DNA of 64,000 bases from Nectonema munidae (GCA_030549495.1 JAUIRK010000278.1:248001-312000); one strand, 5' to 3'. Shown: positions 37,018 through 49,004, counted from the first letter of the stretch. The notes: generated by a model not told the origin, from the sequence alone. Made by a program: numbers and translations.

Positions 37018-40000
37018 TTAAGTGCTCCTTGTTTGTGCCTGATCGTGTTTGGGTGCTTCCTGTTGATTGAGTGCTCGTCATTTGTTCCTGCCTGTGTTTG
37101 AGTGCTCCCTGTTTTTGCCTGTATGTGCTTCCTGTTTGTGCCTTCCTGTGTTTGAGTGCCCTCTGTTGGTGCTTGCCTGTGTTAAAGTGCTCCCTTTTTG
37201 TGCCTGAATCTGTTTAAGTGCTCCCTGTTTGTGCTTGCATGTGTTTATAGTGTTCCCTGTTTGTACCTGCCTGTGTTTTAGTCCTCCCTTTTGTGCCCTC
37301 CTGTTTGTGAGTGCTTCCTGTTTGAACCTGCCTGTGTTTGAGTGCTCCTTGTTTGTGTTTGCCTGTGTTATAGTGCCCCATATTTGAGTGCCTCCTCTTT
37401 TTTGCCTGCCTCTTGTTTGAGTGCTCCCTGTTTGTGTCTGCCTGTGTTTGAGTGCCCCATTTTAGTGCCTGCCTTTGTTTGAGTGCCTCCTGTTTGTGCC
37501 TGCCTGTGTTTAATTCCACTTTATTTGTGCTTGCGTATGTTGGGTTCTGCCTATTTGAGTGCCTGCCTGTGTTGTGTTCCCTGTTTCTGCCTGCTTATTG
37601 TTTAAGTCCTACCTGTGTTTAAGTGCTCCTTGTTTGTGCCTGACCGTGTTTGGGTGCTCCTGTGAATATGTTTGTTCCTGCCTGTGTTTGAGTGCTCCCT
37701 GTTTTTGCCTGCATGTGCTTCCTGTTTGTGCCTTCCTGTGTTTGAGTGCCCTCTGTTGGTGCTTGCCTGTGTTAAAGTGCTCCCTTTTTGTGCCTGAATC
37801 TGTTTAAGTGCTCCCTGTTTGTGCTTGCATGTGTTTATAGTGTTCCCTGTTTGTACCTGCCTGTGTTTTAGTCCTCCCTTTTGTGCCCTCCTGTTTGTGA
37901 GTGCTTCCTGTTTGAACCTGCCTGTGTTTGAGTGCTCCCTGTTTGAATCTGCCTGTGTTTGAGTGCTCCTTGTTTGTGTCTGCCTGTGTTATAGTGTCCC
38001 ATGTTTGAGTCCCTCTTGTTTTTGCCTGCTTGTGCCTTCCTGTGTTTGAATGCCCCTTGTTGGTGCTTGCCTGTGTTAAAGTACTCCCTTTTTGAGCCTG
38101 AATCTGTTTAAGTGCTCCCTGTTTGTGCCTGCCTGTGTTTAAGTCCACCCTGTTTGTACCTGCGTGTGTTGGGTTTTCCCTGTTTGAGCCCTTGTTTGAA
38201 CCTGCCTGCGTTTGAGTGCTCCGTGTTTGTGTCTGTCTGTGTTATTGCACCCCATGTTTGAGTGCCTCCTGTTTATGCCTGATTATGTTTGAATGCCCCC
38301 TGTTGGCGTTTGCCTTTGTTAAAGTGCTCTCTTTTTGGTCTGTCTCTGTTTAAGTGCTCCCTGTTTGTGCCTGCCTGTGTTTAAGTCAACCCTGTTTGTG
38401 CTTGCGTGTGTTGGGTTCTCCCTGTTTGAGTGCCTGCCTGTGTTTAAGTGCTCCTTGTTTCTGCTTGACTATTGTTTAAGTCCTACCTGTGTTTAAGTGC
38501 TCCTTGTTGGTGCCTGCCTGTGTTTGGGTACTCCCTGTTGATAGAGTGCTCGTTGTTTGTTCTTGCCTGTTTTTGAGTGCTCCCTATTTTGCCTATGTTT
38601 GTTTGAGTGCCCTCTGTTAGTACTTGCATGTGTTTAAGTGTTCCCTTTTTGTGCCTAAATCTGTTAAGTGCTTGCATGTGGTTAAGTCCACACTGATTGT
38701 GCCTGCCTGTGTCGGGTGTTCGCTGTTTTTGAGTGCCTGCCTGTGTTTAAGTGCTCCCTTCTTTCCTTGTCCTCGTTGTTTGTGTCTGACTGTGTTTGGA
38801 TGCTCCCTGTTGATTTAGTGCTCGTTGTTTGTTAATGCCTGTGTTTGAGTGCTCTCTGTTTATAACTCCCTGCGTTTGAGTGTTACCAGTTGGCGCCTGC
38901 CTGTGTCTAAGTACTCGCTCTTTGTGCCTGCCTGTGTTTAATTCCACCTTATTTGTGCTTGCGTATGTTGGGTTCTCCCTATTTGAGTGACTGCCTGTAC
39001 AGTGCTCCCTGTTTCTGCCTGCTTATTATTTAAGTCCTACCTGTGTTTAAGTGCTCCTTGTTTGTTCCTGCCTGTGTTTGAGTGCTCCCTGTTTTTGCCT
39101 GTATGTGCTTCCTGGTTGTGCCTTCCTGTGTTTGAATGCCCTCTGTTGGTGCTTGCCTGTGTTAAAGTGCTCCCTTTTTGTGCCTGAATCTGTTTAAGTG
39201 CTCCCTGTTTGAGCTTGCATGTGTTTAAGTGTTCTCTGTTTGTGCCAGCCTGTGTTTAAGTTCTCCCTGTTAGTGCCTGCCTGTGTTTGAGTGCTCCCCT
39301 TTTGAGCCTGCCTGTGTTTGGGTGCTCCTTGTTTGTGTCTGCCTGTATTATAGTGCCCCATGGTTGAGTGCCTCCTGTTTATGCCTGCTTGTTTTTGAAT
39401 GCCCCTTGTTGGTGCTTGCCTGTGTTAAAGTACTCCCTTTTTGCGCCTGCCTGTGTTTAAGTCAACCCTGTTTGTGCCTGCCTGTGTTTGAGTGCTCCCT
39501 GTTTGAGCCTTCCTGTGTTTGAGTGCTCCTTGTTTGTGACTGCCTGTGTTATAGTGCTCCATGTTTGTGCCTCCTGTTGTTTGAGTGCCCCATATTTGTG
39601 CCTGCCTGTGTTTGTCTCCTACTTGTTTGTGCGTTCCTGTGTTTGTGTGGCCCCTGTAGGTGTTTACCTGTTTTAAAGTGCTCCTTTTATCTGCCTGAAT
39701 CTGTTTAAGTGCTACCTGTTTGTGCTTGCATGTGTTTAAGTTTTCCCTGTTTGTGCTTGCCTGTGTTTAAATCCTCCCTGTTTGTGCCTGCCTGTGTTTG
39801 AGTGCTCCCTGTCTGTGCCTGCCTGTATTTTAGTGCTCCCTGTTTGAACCTGCCTGTGTTTGAGTCTCCTATTTGTGACTGCCTGTGTTATAGTGTCCCA
39901 TGTTTGAGTCCCTCTTGTTTTTGCCAGCTTGTGCCTTCCTATGTTTGAATGCCCCTTGTTGGTGCTTGCCTGTGTTAAAGTACTCCCTTTTTGAGCTTGA

Positions 40001-43000
40001 ATCTGTTTAAGTGCTCCCTGTGTTTAAGTCAACCCTGTTTGTGCCTGCGTGTGTTGGGTTCTCCCTGTTTGAGTGCTTGCCTGTGTTTAAGTGCTCCTTG
40101 TTTCTGCTTGACTATTGTTTAAGTCCTACCTGTGTTTAAGTACTCCTTGTTTGTGCCTGCCTGTGTTTGAGTGCTCCCTATTTTGCATGTGTTTGAGTGC
40201 TCCCTATTTTGCCTGTTTGTGTTTGAGTACCCTCTGTTGGTACTTGCCTGTGTTTAAGTGTTCCCTTTTTGTGCTTAAATCTATTTGCATGTGATTAAGT
40301 CCACCCTGTTTGTGCCTTCCTGTGTTTGAGTGCTCCTTGTTTGTGACTGCCGGTGTTATAGTGCCTGCCTCTTGTTGTTTGAGTGCTCCCTGTTTGTGTC
40401 TGTCCGTGCTTGAGTGCCCCATATTTGTGCCTGCCTGTGTTTGAGTGCCTTCTGTTTGTGTTTGTGTCCTCCTTGCTTGTGCGTTCCTGTGTTTGTGTGG
40501 CCCCTGTAGGTGTTTACCTGTTTTAAAGTGCTCCTTTTATCTGCCTGAATCTGTTTAAGTGCTACCTGTTTGTGCTTGCATGTGTTTAAGTTTTCCCTGT
40601 TTGTGCCTGCCTGTGTTTAAATCCTCCGTTTGTGCCTGCCTGTTTTTGAGTGCTCTCTGTTTGTGCCTGCCTGTGTTTTAGTGCTCCCTGTTTGAACCTG
40701 CCTGTGTTTGAGTCTCCTATTTGTGTCTGCCTGTGTTATAGTGTCCCATGTTTGAGTCCCTCTTGTTTTTGCCTGCTTGTGCCTTCCTGTGTTTGAATGC
40801 CCCTTGTTGGTGCTTGCCTGTGTTAAAGTACTTCCTTTTTGAGCCTGAATCTGTTTAAGTGCTCCCTGTTTGTGCCTGCCTTTGTTTAAGTCCACTCTGT
40901 TTGTACCTGCGTGTGTTGGGTTTTCCCTGTTTGAGCCCTTGTTTGAACCTGCCTGCGTTTGAGTGTTCCGTGTTTGTGTCTGCCTTTGTTATAGTGCCCC
41001 ATGTTTGAGTGCCTCCTGTTTATGCCTGATTGTGTTTGAATGCCCCTGTTGGTGTTTACCTGTGTTAAAGTGCTCCCTTTTTGTGCCTGTCTCTGTTTAA
41101 GTGCTCCCTGTTTGTGCCTGAATGTGTTTAAGTCAACCCTGTTTGTGCATGCGTGTGTTGGGTTCTCCCTGTTTGAGTGCCTGCCTGTGTTTAAGTGCTC
41201 CTTGTTTCTGCTTGACTATTGTTTAAGTCCTACCTGTATTTAAGTGCTCCTTGTTTGTGCATGCCAGTGTTTGGGTGCTCACTGTTGATAGAGTGCTCGT
41301 TGTTGTTCCTGCCTGTGTTTGAGTGCTCCCTATTTTGCCTGTGTGTGTTTGAGCGCCATCTGTTGGTACTTGCCTGTGTTTAAGTGTTCCCTTTTTGTGC
41401 CTAAACCTGTTTAAGTGCTTGCATGTGGTTAACTCCACCCTATTTGTGCCTGCCTTGGTCGGGTGCTCGCTGTGTTTGAGTGCTCCCTTTTTGAGCCTTC
41501 CTGTGTTTGAGTGCTCCTTGTTTGTGTCTGCCTGTGTTATAGTGCCTCCTGTTTATGCCTGCTTGTGTTTGAATGCCCCCTGTTGGTGTTTGCCTGTGTT
41601 AAAGTGCTCCCTTTTTGTGCCTGTTTCTGTTTAAGTGCTCGCTGTTTGTGCCTGCCTATGTTTAAGTCAACCCTGTTTGTGCATGCGTGTGTTGGGTTCT
41701 CCCTGTTTGAGTGCTCCTTGTTTCTGCTTGACTATTGTTTAAGTCCTACCTGTGTTTAAGTACTCCTTGTTTGTGCCTGCCTGTGTTTGAGTGCTCCCTA
41801 TTTTGCCTGTGTGTGTTTGATTGCCCTCTGTTGGTACTTGCCTGTGTTTAATTGTTCCCTTTTTGTGCTTAAATCTGTTTAAGTGCTTGCATGTGGTTAA
41901 GTCCACCCTGTTTGTGCCTTCCTGTGTTTGAGTGCTCCTTGTTTGTGACTGCCTGTGTTATAGTGCCCCATGTTTGTGCCTGCCTCTGTTTGAGTGCTTC
42001 CTGTTTTTTGAGTGCTCCGTTTGTGTCTGTCCGTGCTTGAGTGCCCCATATTTGTGCCGGCCTGTGTTTGAGTGCCTTCTGTTTGTGCTTGCCTGTGTTT
42101 GTGCGTTCCTGTGTTTGTGTGGCCCCTGTAGGTGTTTACCTGTTTTAAAGTGCTCCCTTTTTCTGCCTGAATCTGTTTAAGTGCTACCTGTTTGTGCTTG
42201 CCTGTGTTTAAGTTTTCCCTGTTTGTGCCTGCCTGTGTTTAAATCCTCCCTGTTTGTGCCTGCCTGTGTTTGAGTGCTCCCTGTTTGTGCCTGCCTGTGT
42301 TTTGGTGCTCCCTGTTTGAACCTGCCTGTGTTTGAGTCTCCTATTTGTGACTGCCTGTGTTATAGTGTCCCATGTTTGAGTCCCTCTTGTTTTTGCCAGC
42401 TTGTGCCTTCCTATGTTTGAATGCCCCTTGTTGGTGCTTGCCTGTGTTAAAGTACTCCCTTTTTGAGCTTGAATCTGTTTAAGTGCTCCCTGTGTTTAAG
42501 TCAACCCTGTTTGTGCCTGCGTGTGTTGGGTTCTCCCTGTTTGAGTGCTTGCCTGTGTTTAAGTGCTCCTTGTTTCTGCTTGACTATTGTTTAAGTCCTA
42601 CCTGTGTTTAAGTACTCCTTGTTTGTGCCTGCCTGTGTTTGAGTGCTCCCTATTTTGCATGTGTTTGAGTGCTCCCTATTTTGCCTGTTTGTGTTTGAGT
42701 ACCCTCTGTTGGTACTTGCCTGTGTTTAAGTGTTCCCTTTTTGTGCTTAAATCTGTTTGCATGTGATTAAGTCCACCCTGTGTTTGAGTGCTCCTTGTTT
42801 GTGACTGCCGGTGTTATAGTGCCTGCCTCTTGTTGTTTGAGTGCTCCCTGTTTGTGTCTGTCCGTGCTTGAGTGCCCCATATTTGTGCCTGCCTGTGTTT
42901 GAGTGCCTTCTGTTTGTGCCTGCCTGTGTTTGTGTCCTCCTTGTTTGTGTGGCCCCTGTAGGTGTTTACCTGTTTTAAAGTGCTCCCTTTTTCTGCCTGA

Positions 43001-44212
43001 ATCTGTTTAAGTGCTACCTGTTTGTGCTTGCCTGTGTTTAAGTTTTCCCTGTTTGTGCCTGCCTGTGTTTAAATCCTCCCTGTTTGTGCCTGCCTGTGTT
43101 TGAGTGCTCCCTGTTTGTGCCTGCCTGTGTTTTGGTGCTCCCTGTTTGAACCTGCCTGTGTTTGAGTCTCCTATTTGTGACTGCCTGTGTTATAGTGTCC
43201 CATGTTTGAGTCCCTCTTGTTTTTGCCAGCTTGTGCCTTCCTATGTTTGAATGCCCCTTGTTGGTGCTTGCCTGTGTTAAAGTACTCCCTTTTTGAGCTT
43301 GAATCTGTTTAAGTGCTCCCTGTGTTTAAGTCAACCCTGTTTGTGCCTGCGTGTGTTGGGTTCTCCCTGTTTGAGTGCTTGCCTGTGTTTAAGTGCTCCT
43401 TGTTTCTGCTTGACTATTGTTTAAGTCCTACCTGTATTTAAGTACTCCTTGTTTGTGCCTGCCTGTGTTTGAGTGCTCCCTATTTTGCATGTGTTTGAGT
43501 GCTCCCTATTTTGCCTGTTTGTGTTTGAGTACCCTCTGTTGGTACTTGCCTGTGTTTAAGTGTTCCCTTTTTGTGCTTAAATCTGTTTGCATGTGATTAA
43601 GTCCACCCTGTTTGTGCCTTCCTGTGTTTGAGTGCTCCTTGTTTGTGACTGCCGGTGTTATAGTGCCTGCCTCTTGTTGTTTGAGTGCTCCCTGTTTGTG
43701 TCTGTCCGTGCTTGAGTGCCCCATATTTGTGCCTGCCTGTGTTTGAGTGCCTTCTGTTTGTGCCTGCCTGTGTTTGTGTCCTCCTTGTTTGTGTGGCCCC
43801 TGTAGGTGTTTACCTGTTTTAAAGTGCTCCCTTTTTCTGCCTGAATCTGTTTAAGTGCTACCTGTTTGTGCTTGCATGTGTTTAAGTTTTCCCTGTTTGT
43901 GCCTGCCTGTGTTTAAATCCTCCCCGTTTGTGCCTGCCTGTGTTTGAGTGCTCCCAGTTTGAACCTGCCTGTGTTTGAGTGCTCCTTATTTGTGTCTGCC
44001 TGTGTTATAGTGTACCTTGTTTGAGTCCCTCTTGTTTTTGCCTGCTTGTGCCTTCCTGTGTTTGAATGCCCCTTGTTCGTGCTTGCCTGTGTTAAAGTAC
44101 TCCCTTTTTGAGCCTGAATCTGTTTAAGTGCTCCCTGTTTGTGCTAGCATGTGTTTAAGTTTCCCTTGTTTGTGCCTCCCTGTGTTTAAGTTTTCCCTAT
44201 GTGTGCTCCCTA
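36442..44212 (+). repeat. 31-bp satellite array, segment 4 (right end)
   Basis: 7.8 kb of monomers from spacer 3 to the right edge of the domain. The last recognisable monomers end in GTGTGCTCCC, after which the sequence switches to AT-rich DNA at TATAAATGG. No fourth spacer copy follows. Near the edge the order resembles the start of the array after a spacer (CTAGCATGTG, GCCTCCCTG variants near 44,145-44,200), as if the array was broken there. Confidence 0.95.
42181..43854 (+). repeat. Tandem pair of ~830-bp higher-order repeats
   Basis: Two adjacent, nearly identical units begin at 42,181 and 43,011 (GTGCTACCTG). They share the variants TTTTGGTGCTCC and ATTTTGCATGTGTTTG. The second is about 14 bp longer because of an extra TTTGTGCCTTCCTG near 43,610. 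A related unit is near 40,150-40,560. High identity suggests recent local amplification. Confidence 0.75.
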
Positions 44213-45483
44213 TAAATGGTATGCTTTCAGTCAGAACCCTCTATTTACTGACCTTGTTTGCCTCATCAAAATAATCTCGCTGTATTGCATTCTTTTTCAA
44301 AGCAAAGTGTATTTGTTTCAAGTATTGGAAACATTCATATGTTGAAAATTTTAAGTAAAATTTTTGTCCTTGAAACCAATGAGAAAGCCATTTTTCAACT
44401 TACAATTTAAAAACAGGCACACAGCATCCCAGATGTATAAGTAGAAAATCGGGATAACAATCGCGTTATCAATATTTTCTGAAGATATGGCATGACCATA
44501 TGGCAAATAATTCAATAAAAGTAGATAAACAGTAGTAGTTTGGTATTTGTTATGTTATAAAAATAAATTTAGTGCAGTAAATGGGATAAACAGCATAGAT
44601 AAATGTCAAAGTGGTTATATTAATCTTTTGTTTTAATTAAATAGAGATTACTTATTTAAACTTACTTTTTTTTACTAATTTTAAATAATTTTTTTTAATT
44701 ATATTTTCCTTTTTGAAAGAAATTTTCTTTGACTTTTAAATATTTCAATAAATGAATTCAAGCAAGGTATAAGAACTAAAATGATAATGTAAGTGAGTAT
44801 TTGGGTGTAGAAGAGGAGTATCAATAACATATAATCATACTAATCACGGAAGTTCATTTATACAACTACAGCTATATATAAATAGACATAGACATTATGT
44901 ATTTTTTGTTTTCATATACTTATTAATAAATAATATAAAAATATACTATTTACACACGGTATTCGTTTAAGAATTTATATAAAATGCTAAAAAAAAAAAT
45001 TGGGGAAAACCCGCGTTTTTTGAAAAATCCATAATAAAGTTTTTTTTCTCTAGCAATCAAGATACTCCTTCTCTATCTCTACCCCTTTCCAATATTTCAA
45101 AAAAGTGAAATCTTTTATCAAGTGGAAACTATCGCAATTTCGTTTCATTAATTCGCATCTTTGTCTCTGTTACGAGTGTATAGTAATCAAAACATCAAAA
45201 AGATTCAACACTATACGAAAAAAATTTAAAAAATAAAATCGGAGAGAAAATTGAAAAAATTTAGTCTTTTGAATATTTAAAAGTTTATACTTTTTTTATA
45301 TTTTGATCTCTGGAAGCATTTTCAATTTTTTAGACATTAAAAAAGTTTTTATATCCTTTAAATAGTTGTAGGCATGCAAATTGGTGTGTCGGCATGTTTT
45401 AGTCATGCCCCGAAAAAAGTATTATTCTTAATAAATTTCATGCAATTAATTTTTATTATTTACTATTTTTGGCTTTTTTTAAA
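44213..45483. other. AT-rich non-genic flank of the satellite
   Basis: No coding region, RNA gene or known element is recognised. A small hairpin CGGCATG...CATGCC lies at 45,390-45,410. Confidence 0.5.
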
Positions 45484-46235
45484 TATAATAATAATAATAA
45501 TAATTTATTCATTTACACAAGAGCAAAATTACATGATGAATAAATGACTTCATAAATTTATACACACATTCATTTAAATAAGGTATGTAGGTAGGTAGGT
45601 AGGAAGAAATATCTAAGAACTATCGGACTTCTCCGTATGCTTGCGAAATGCTTGAGGTATAAAGTTAAAGTTCGAAAGAAGTGTATTGATTAGGCTTGTG
45701 AATAGATTAGGAATGAGGGACTTTGGAAAAATTGATTAGTTGTTGAGGGAGTTTGAAGTGTAGAATGCTGGATTTTTGAGGTGGTAGTTGAAGGATGATT
45801 GATTGAGCAAAGGTAGTCGGTGGGTGGTAAAGAATATAGGTCTTAAATAGAAGAAAATAGTGTAGTTATTTTTGTAGATTTTTTTTTTAATGTGAGTTTA
45901 TGTGGTATAAAAAGTCTTTGGGTTCGGAGATTGCAAGTTTGACTCTATGAAGATAATGAGAGATTTAGGGCATTGAGGAGGTTCGGCTATAAAAGTAGTT
46001 CGAAGAAATTAGATGGTGGGCGATTGAGAGTTTTAACGGATAGTGAAAGAAATGAAGTTCTTGCGTGGTTGTAGTGGCAGCAGGAAAGTAGAAGATGCTG
46101 AGGTGTTTCTTGTTGATTGCAGTTGAATCTACATAGATTGCTTTGTGATTTTTTAATACGGTAGAGATAAGAGTTGCAGGGGCAGTGTCCGTTTAGCCAT
46201 CTGATTAGCGGTCGTGGTGGGACGAAATTCATTTT
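45484..46235 (-). mobile_element. 3' end of a 5'-truncated non-LTR retrotransposon (LINE)
   Basis: On the minus strand an 81-codon frame (46,232-45,987) reads a C-terminal zinc-knuckle-like pattern: GHCPCNSYLYR, then C-x3-C, then ETPQHLLLSC with its H-x4-C spacing. Such a pattern follows the RNase H or reverse transcriptase of I/R1/Jockey-type LINEs. Downstream on the same strand is a long 3' region with stops, ending in GAATAAATTATTATTATT at about 45,513-45,484, a typical (TAA)n LINE tail. A (GTAG)n microsatellite is at 45,584-45,604. There is no reverse transcriptase upstream, so it is a dead, 5'-truncated insertion. The clade is uncertain. Confidence 0.75.
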
Positions 46236-47299
46236 TGGCCAAATGTCAAATTAAAAATTTAAATAAGAGAAAAAAATGATAAATCTTTAGAAAACAGCAA
46301 ATTTTCATCACCAGAATGACAAAAAAATTTATTCAATAGAGAGTTTGAGGTTATATATATTCAATTCACTGAAGATCACTTTAGAGGAAAGAAGACAAAG
46401 GGACAAAACTATCCATCGAGATGACTAGTCTCCAAAATTTATATTACACATATTTGAAAAAAAACATAGAGGAAAAAAAAGGCAGCAATAATGAAAATAT
46501 TTTTTACAAAATAGCAAAAATGTTTCCATAAAAATGCTGTTTGTTATTAAATACATTAATAAAAAAATTGTACCTTTTAATTACTTTCTAGTCCCTAGAG
46601 CAGTCTTGCGCATTTTATCAGATTTTTAGCAAAAGCGTAAAAAACATTTTATAAGTATTACAATAAAATTTTTAATCTTAAAACCAGCTGTTATATTTAA
46701 AACATTTTTTTCACTAGTTTGATAGATTTAATAAAATTGAATATCATCGCCAGATTCATCAAATTTGAAATATATATGTTATACTAAAAATATATGTAAA
46801 AAATATTTAAATTCTAAGAAAAGAAAAGGAGGGTGGGCGGCGTATCTCTTGAGCGGACAAATTTTATCACTAATAAAAAGATCAGGAAAAATCTGGAGGG
46901 AATGAAGCAAATTAAGGCTATAAACAATAAAATATATAAATGAAAATATTATAATATTTTAGACAGACTTCTAGTTAGAGTTTTAGTCAGACTGCATTGA
47001 AAGGGCCTTAAAAGGTCAAATTTAAAAAATTAAATCAGTAAAAAAATTTCCTATAGTTCCCATATGTAATTGTATGGGCTCCGAATAGAATGATAATTGG
47101 ATTTTAAGATGAAAATTTTTAAATTAAATAAAAATTAGCTTTAGACATTATTAAAATTATAAAATTAAAAGTATGATCATTTTCAAACTTTCGTAAATTT
47201 GTTATTAATTTTATCAAATATTTCAATATTTAGCTGATCCTTAGTATATTTTTCCTTTTCAATATTCAAATATTCAATATTCAAAAAAAGATTTTTGTT
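46236..47299. other. Intergenic AT-rich DNA
   Basis: No gene seen. Near 46,842-46,867 the words CTTGAGCGGACAAATTTT resemble CTTGAGGGGACAAATTTT near 61,514, suggesting a worn fragment of the repeat family found at 61.5 kb. Confidence 0.4.
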
Positions 47300-48242
47300 C
47301 TAAAAGAGAAATTTTCGTCCTTAATAATTGCATCTTTGTTGGAAATTGAAAAAGTGGATGAGATAAAAACAGCAATTATTGTCAACTCTTCCCTAATCAG
47401 ATGCGACACTTGCAAAATACGAACTGATGCAAGCACACCCTTTCAAAGTCTCAAAACAGAACTTTTGATAAAAAAGTTGGACATTGAAATTGAGATAGGT
47501 TACATCAAGGATAAGAACTCAAACTGTATTGTGACAAAGCAATTCAAGAACTGGAGACAAGTATACTGAAGATGTTTCCTGAAAAAACACAAATCACGAG
47601 TTCTGACCTACAACTTGCAGTCAGAAATGTTAACCTCCTAATCCGAAGACAAAATTTATCTGCAAAAGAAATTATCTTCAGAAGAAATCATTTTACAAAC
47701 AAGCAGATACACTATAAGGACGATAAATTTTTGGAAGAACAACAAAATTTAGCCAGCAAATATAGGTCTTCAAGATGTTCAAAACTTTTAATGCAACGTT
47801 CCGACGAATCAAAATTAAAACCTGGAGATTTGGTATATATAAAAGACGATAAAAAAAAGTATAAAGTAAGGAACAAATATATTATTTATGAAATGAAAAA
47901 AATGCAATAATTAAAAAGATTAGGGATGAGATCAACACAAAAACTTATCCAGTCCCAAAAGTAAGATTAATACCAATATCAAATTTTTATCACAGAGAAA
48001 ATGTCGATGATAATGGGCAAGAATCCAGCGATGAGAAAAATCACACAGATGATGAAAGCGCTAAGCAACAAGATCAGAGAAAAGCTAAAGACAAAGTCGA
48101 ACTGCACACGGATGGTGTATTGGATGATGGAAACAGAGGACAGCAAGATCATCCAAAAATTGAAGATGAAACAGAATTCCACACTAGGCCCCAACGAACC
48201 AGAAAACATCCAAGATGGTTAGAAATATACAGAAGAGAATAA
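47300..48242 (+). pseudogene. LTR-retrotransposon pol remnant (integrase C-terminal half)
   Basis: Three stretches of one reading line survive. 47,303-47,548 resembles the end of an integrase core (EKFSSL, then IRTDASTPFQSL). 47,549-47,892 carries the post-core region (LAVRNVN, LSAKEI, then the small-barrel motif GDLVYIKDD). 47,896-48,242 is a charged tail ending TRPQRTRKHPRW before a TAA stop. The order and motifs fit the integrase end of a metazoan LTR-element polyprotein. Two frameshifts break it, near 47,548 and in the A-run near 47,895-47,902. Protease, reverse transcriptase and most of the core are absent, so it cannot act alone. Basis: motif recognition only. Confidence 0.7.
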
Positions 48243-48489
48243 GACGGTTGCGCCAGCAGGCTCTTCTATCTACATCTCGATCCAAGGTTCTACTTACATC
48301 GAGCATCTGCCAACGCTCAATTATTATTCTCTGTGTCCAAGGTTGTCTCCATTTACAGCCTGATTGCTGCCTCACAGGAAGCATTTCCTGGATTACCACA
48401 GAAGAACACACACCACTATATATACTCATGTTATTCTCACTTACGCATTCTTTGTGTCTTCTTGTTTCAATAAACATATTATCTTTATT
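48243..48489 (+). other. Possible 3' LTR remnant with TATA and poly(A) signals
   Basis: Immediately after the pol stop the DNA is less AT-rich and has TATATATA (48,416-48,424) followed by AATAAA (48,469-48,474), an arrangement usual for U3-R of an LTR. No second LTR copy is in the window, and I could not fix TG...CA ends, so this is inference from position. Confidence 0.35.
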
Positions 48490-48636
48490 GGCGAAGGTTG
48501 GTTAGGTACTGGATTTTGATAACTCAAGGTCTTGTGTTCGATCCCGCATTAAGCCTACATTCTTGTTAGATACAAGCGGCGCAAATTGTGCCTTCTAGAT
48601 GAAAACACCTCACAAAAAATACTTATGCAAACTTAT
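48490..48636 (+). mobile_element. tRNA-derived SINE, copy 1
   Basis: The head has tRNA-promoter-like boxes: an A-box-like TGGTTAGGTACTGG near 48,499-48,512 and a B-box-like GTTCGATCC at 48,536-48,544. The body (48,571-48,612) contains AAGCGGCGCAAA, TGTGCCTT and ATGAAAACACCTCAC. This body recurs at 63,040-63,090. Arms do not fold into a full tRNA, so it is not a tRNA gene. A RNA polymerase III SINE is the best reading. Confidence 0.65.
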
Positions 48637-48724
48637 TTTTTTAAACAAAATTCTTCTTTTATTTATATATAGAGTTAACTTTTATTTTTACTTCTTTTTA
48701 TAACTTCATAAATTCATTTCTAAG
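48637..48724 (+). promoter_or_regulatory. Upstream region of bL34m gene
   Basis: T-rich AT sequence between the SINE and the ATG. The start sits in TCTAAGATGG, with A at -3 and G at +4, a good eukaryotic context. No clear TATA box or initiator is identified. A T-rich tract ending in an AG just before the ATG could also be a 3' splice site. Confidence 0.35.
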
Positions 48725-48982
48725 ATGGCCTTATATTTTAAATCTATCTTATCCGTGTGCAAGCCATTTCAATCAATACGTTTATTTCACTTTAAACGAG
48801 AAAAAAATATGGAAAATCAACATCCTTTCATAGTTAGTAAAGTAAGACTACGTCCTATGAAGCCTAATGTTCTTAAAGCTTTATCTAAATGCGGCTTTGA
48901 AAAAAGAATGTCCACATTGAATGGTAGAAATATACTAAGAAGAAAGTTAGTAAGGGGTGACAGAATTTTGGCACTTTCATGA
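48725..48982 (+). CDS. MRPL34: Mitochondrial ribosomal protein bL34m
   Basis: An 85-residue protein, close to the length of animal L34 precursors. Residues ~46-85 match the bL34 fold in order: KPNVLKALSKCGFEKRMST, then LNGRNILRRKLVRGD. These correspond to the bacterial pattern Q-P-S-x-L-K-R, H-G-F-x-x-R-M-x-T, N-G-R-x-x-L-x-R-R-x-x-K-G. The first ~35 residues are basic and hydrophobic with few acidic residues (LYFKSILSVCKPFQSIRLF), as expected for a mitochondrial targeting peptide. bL34 is a small structural protein of the large mitoribosomal subunit near the exit-tunnel side. The frame is intact, stop TGA at 48,980, with a poly(A) signal 22 bases later. It stands alone among mobile elements. 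An upstream non-coding exon is possible. Confidence 0.9.
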   Translation: MALYFKSILSVCKPFQSIRLFHFKREKNMENQHPFIVSKVRLRPMKPNVLKALSKCGFEKRMSTLNGRNILRRKLVRGDRILALS

Positions 48983-49004
48983 TAATTTGATTTGAGTCAA
49001 TATC

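Noticed and set aside
1-44212. Dozens of open frames of 60-146 codons on both strands (Cys/Leu-rich on plus, Gln/Thr/His-rich on minus)
   Set aside because: They follow the 31-bp period, appear in every frame, stop wherever a variant monomer adds TAA or TGA, and have no consistent start, splice or poly(A) signals.
1-44212. CRISPR-like array of short direct repeats
   Set aside because: Monomers are contiguous with no unique spacers between them, and the setting is eukaryotic.
48001-48222. 73-codon plus frame and antisense frame at 47,979-48,209
   Set aside because: Both are shadows of the pol tail, which reads in another frame to the stop at 48,242.
48184-48505. Overlapping 96-97-codon frames on opposite strands
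   Set aside because: They cover the putative LTR/SINE junction, with no recognisable domain and no conservation signal visible.
48490-48560. Functional tRNA gene
   Set aside because: Only A- and B-box-like words are present; acceptor and anticodon stems do not pair, and the sequence continues into a SINE body.
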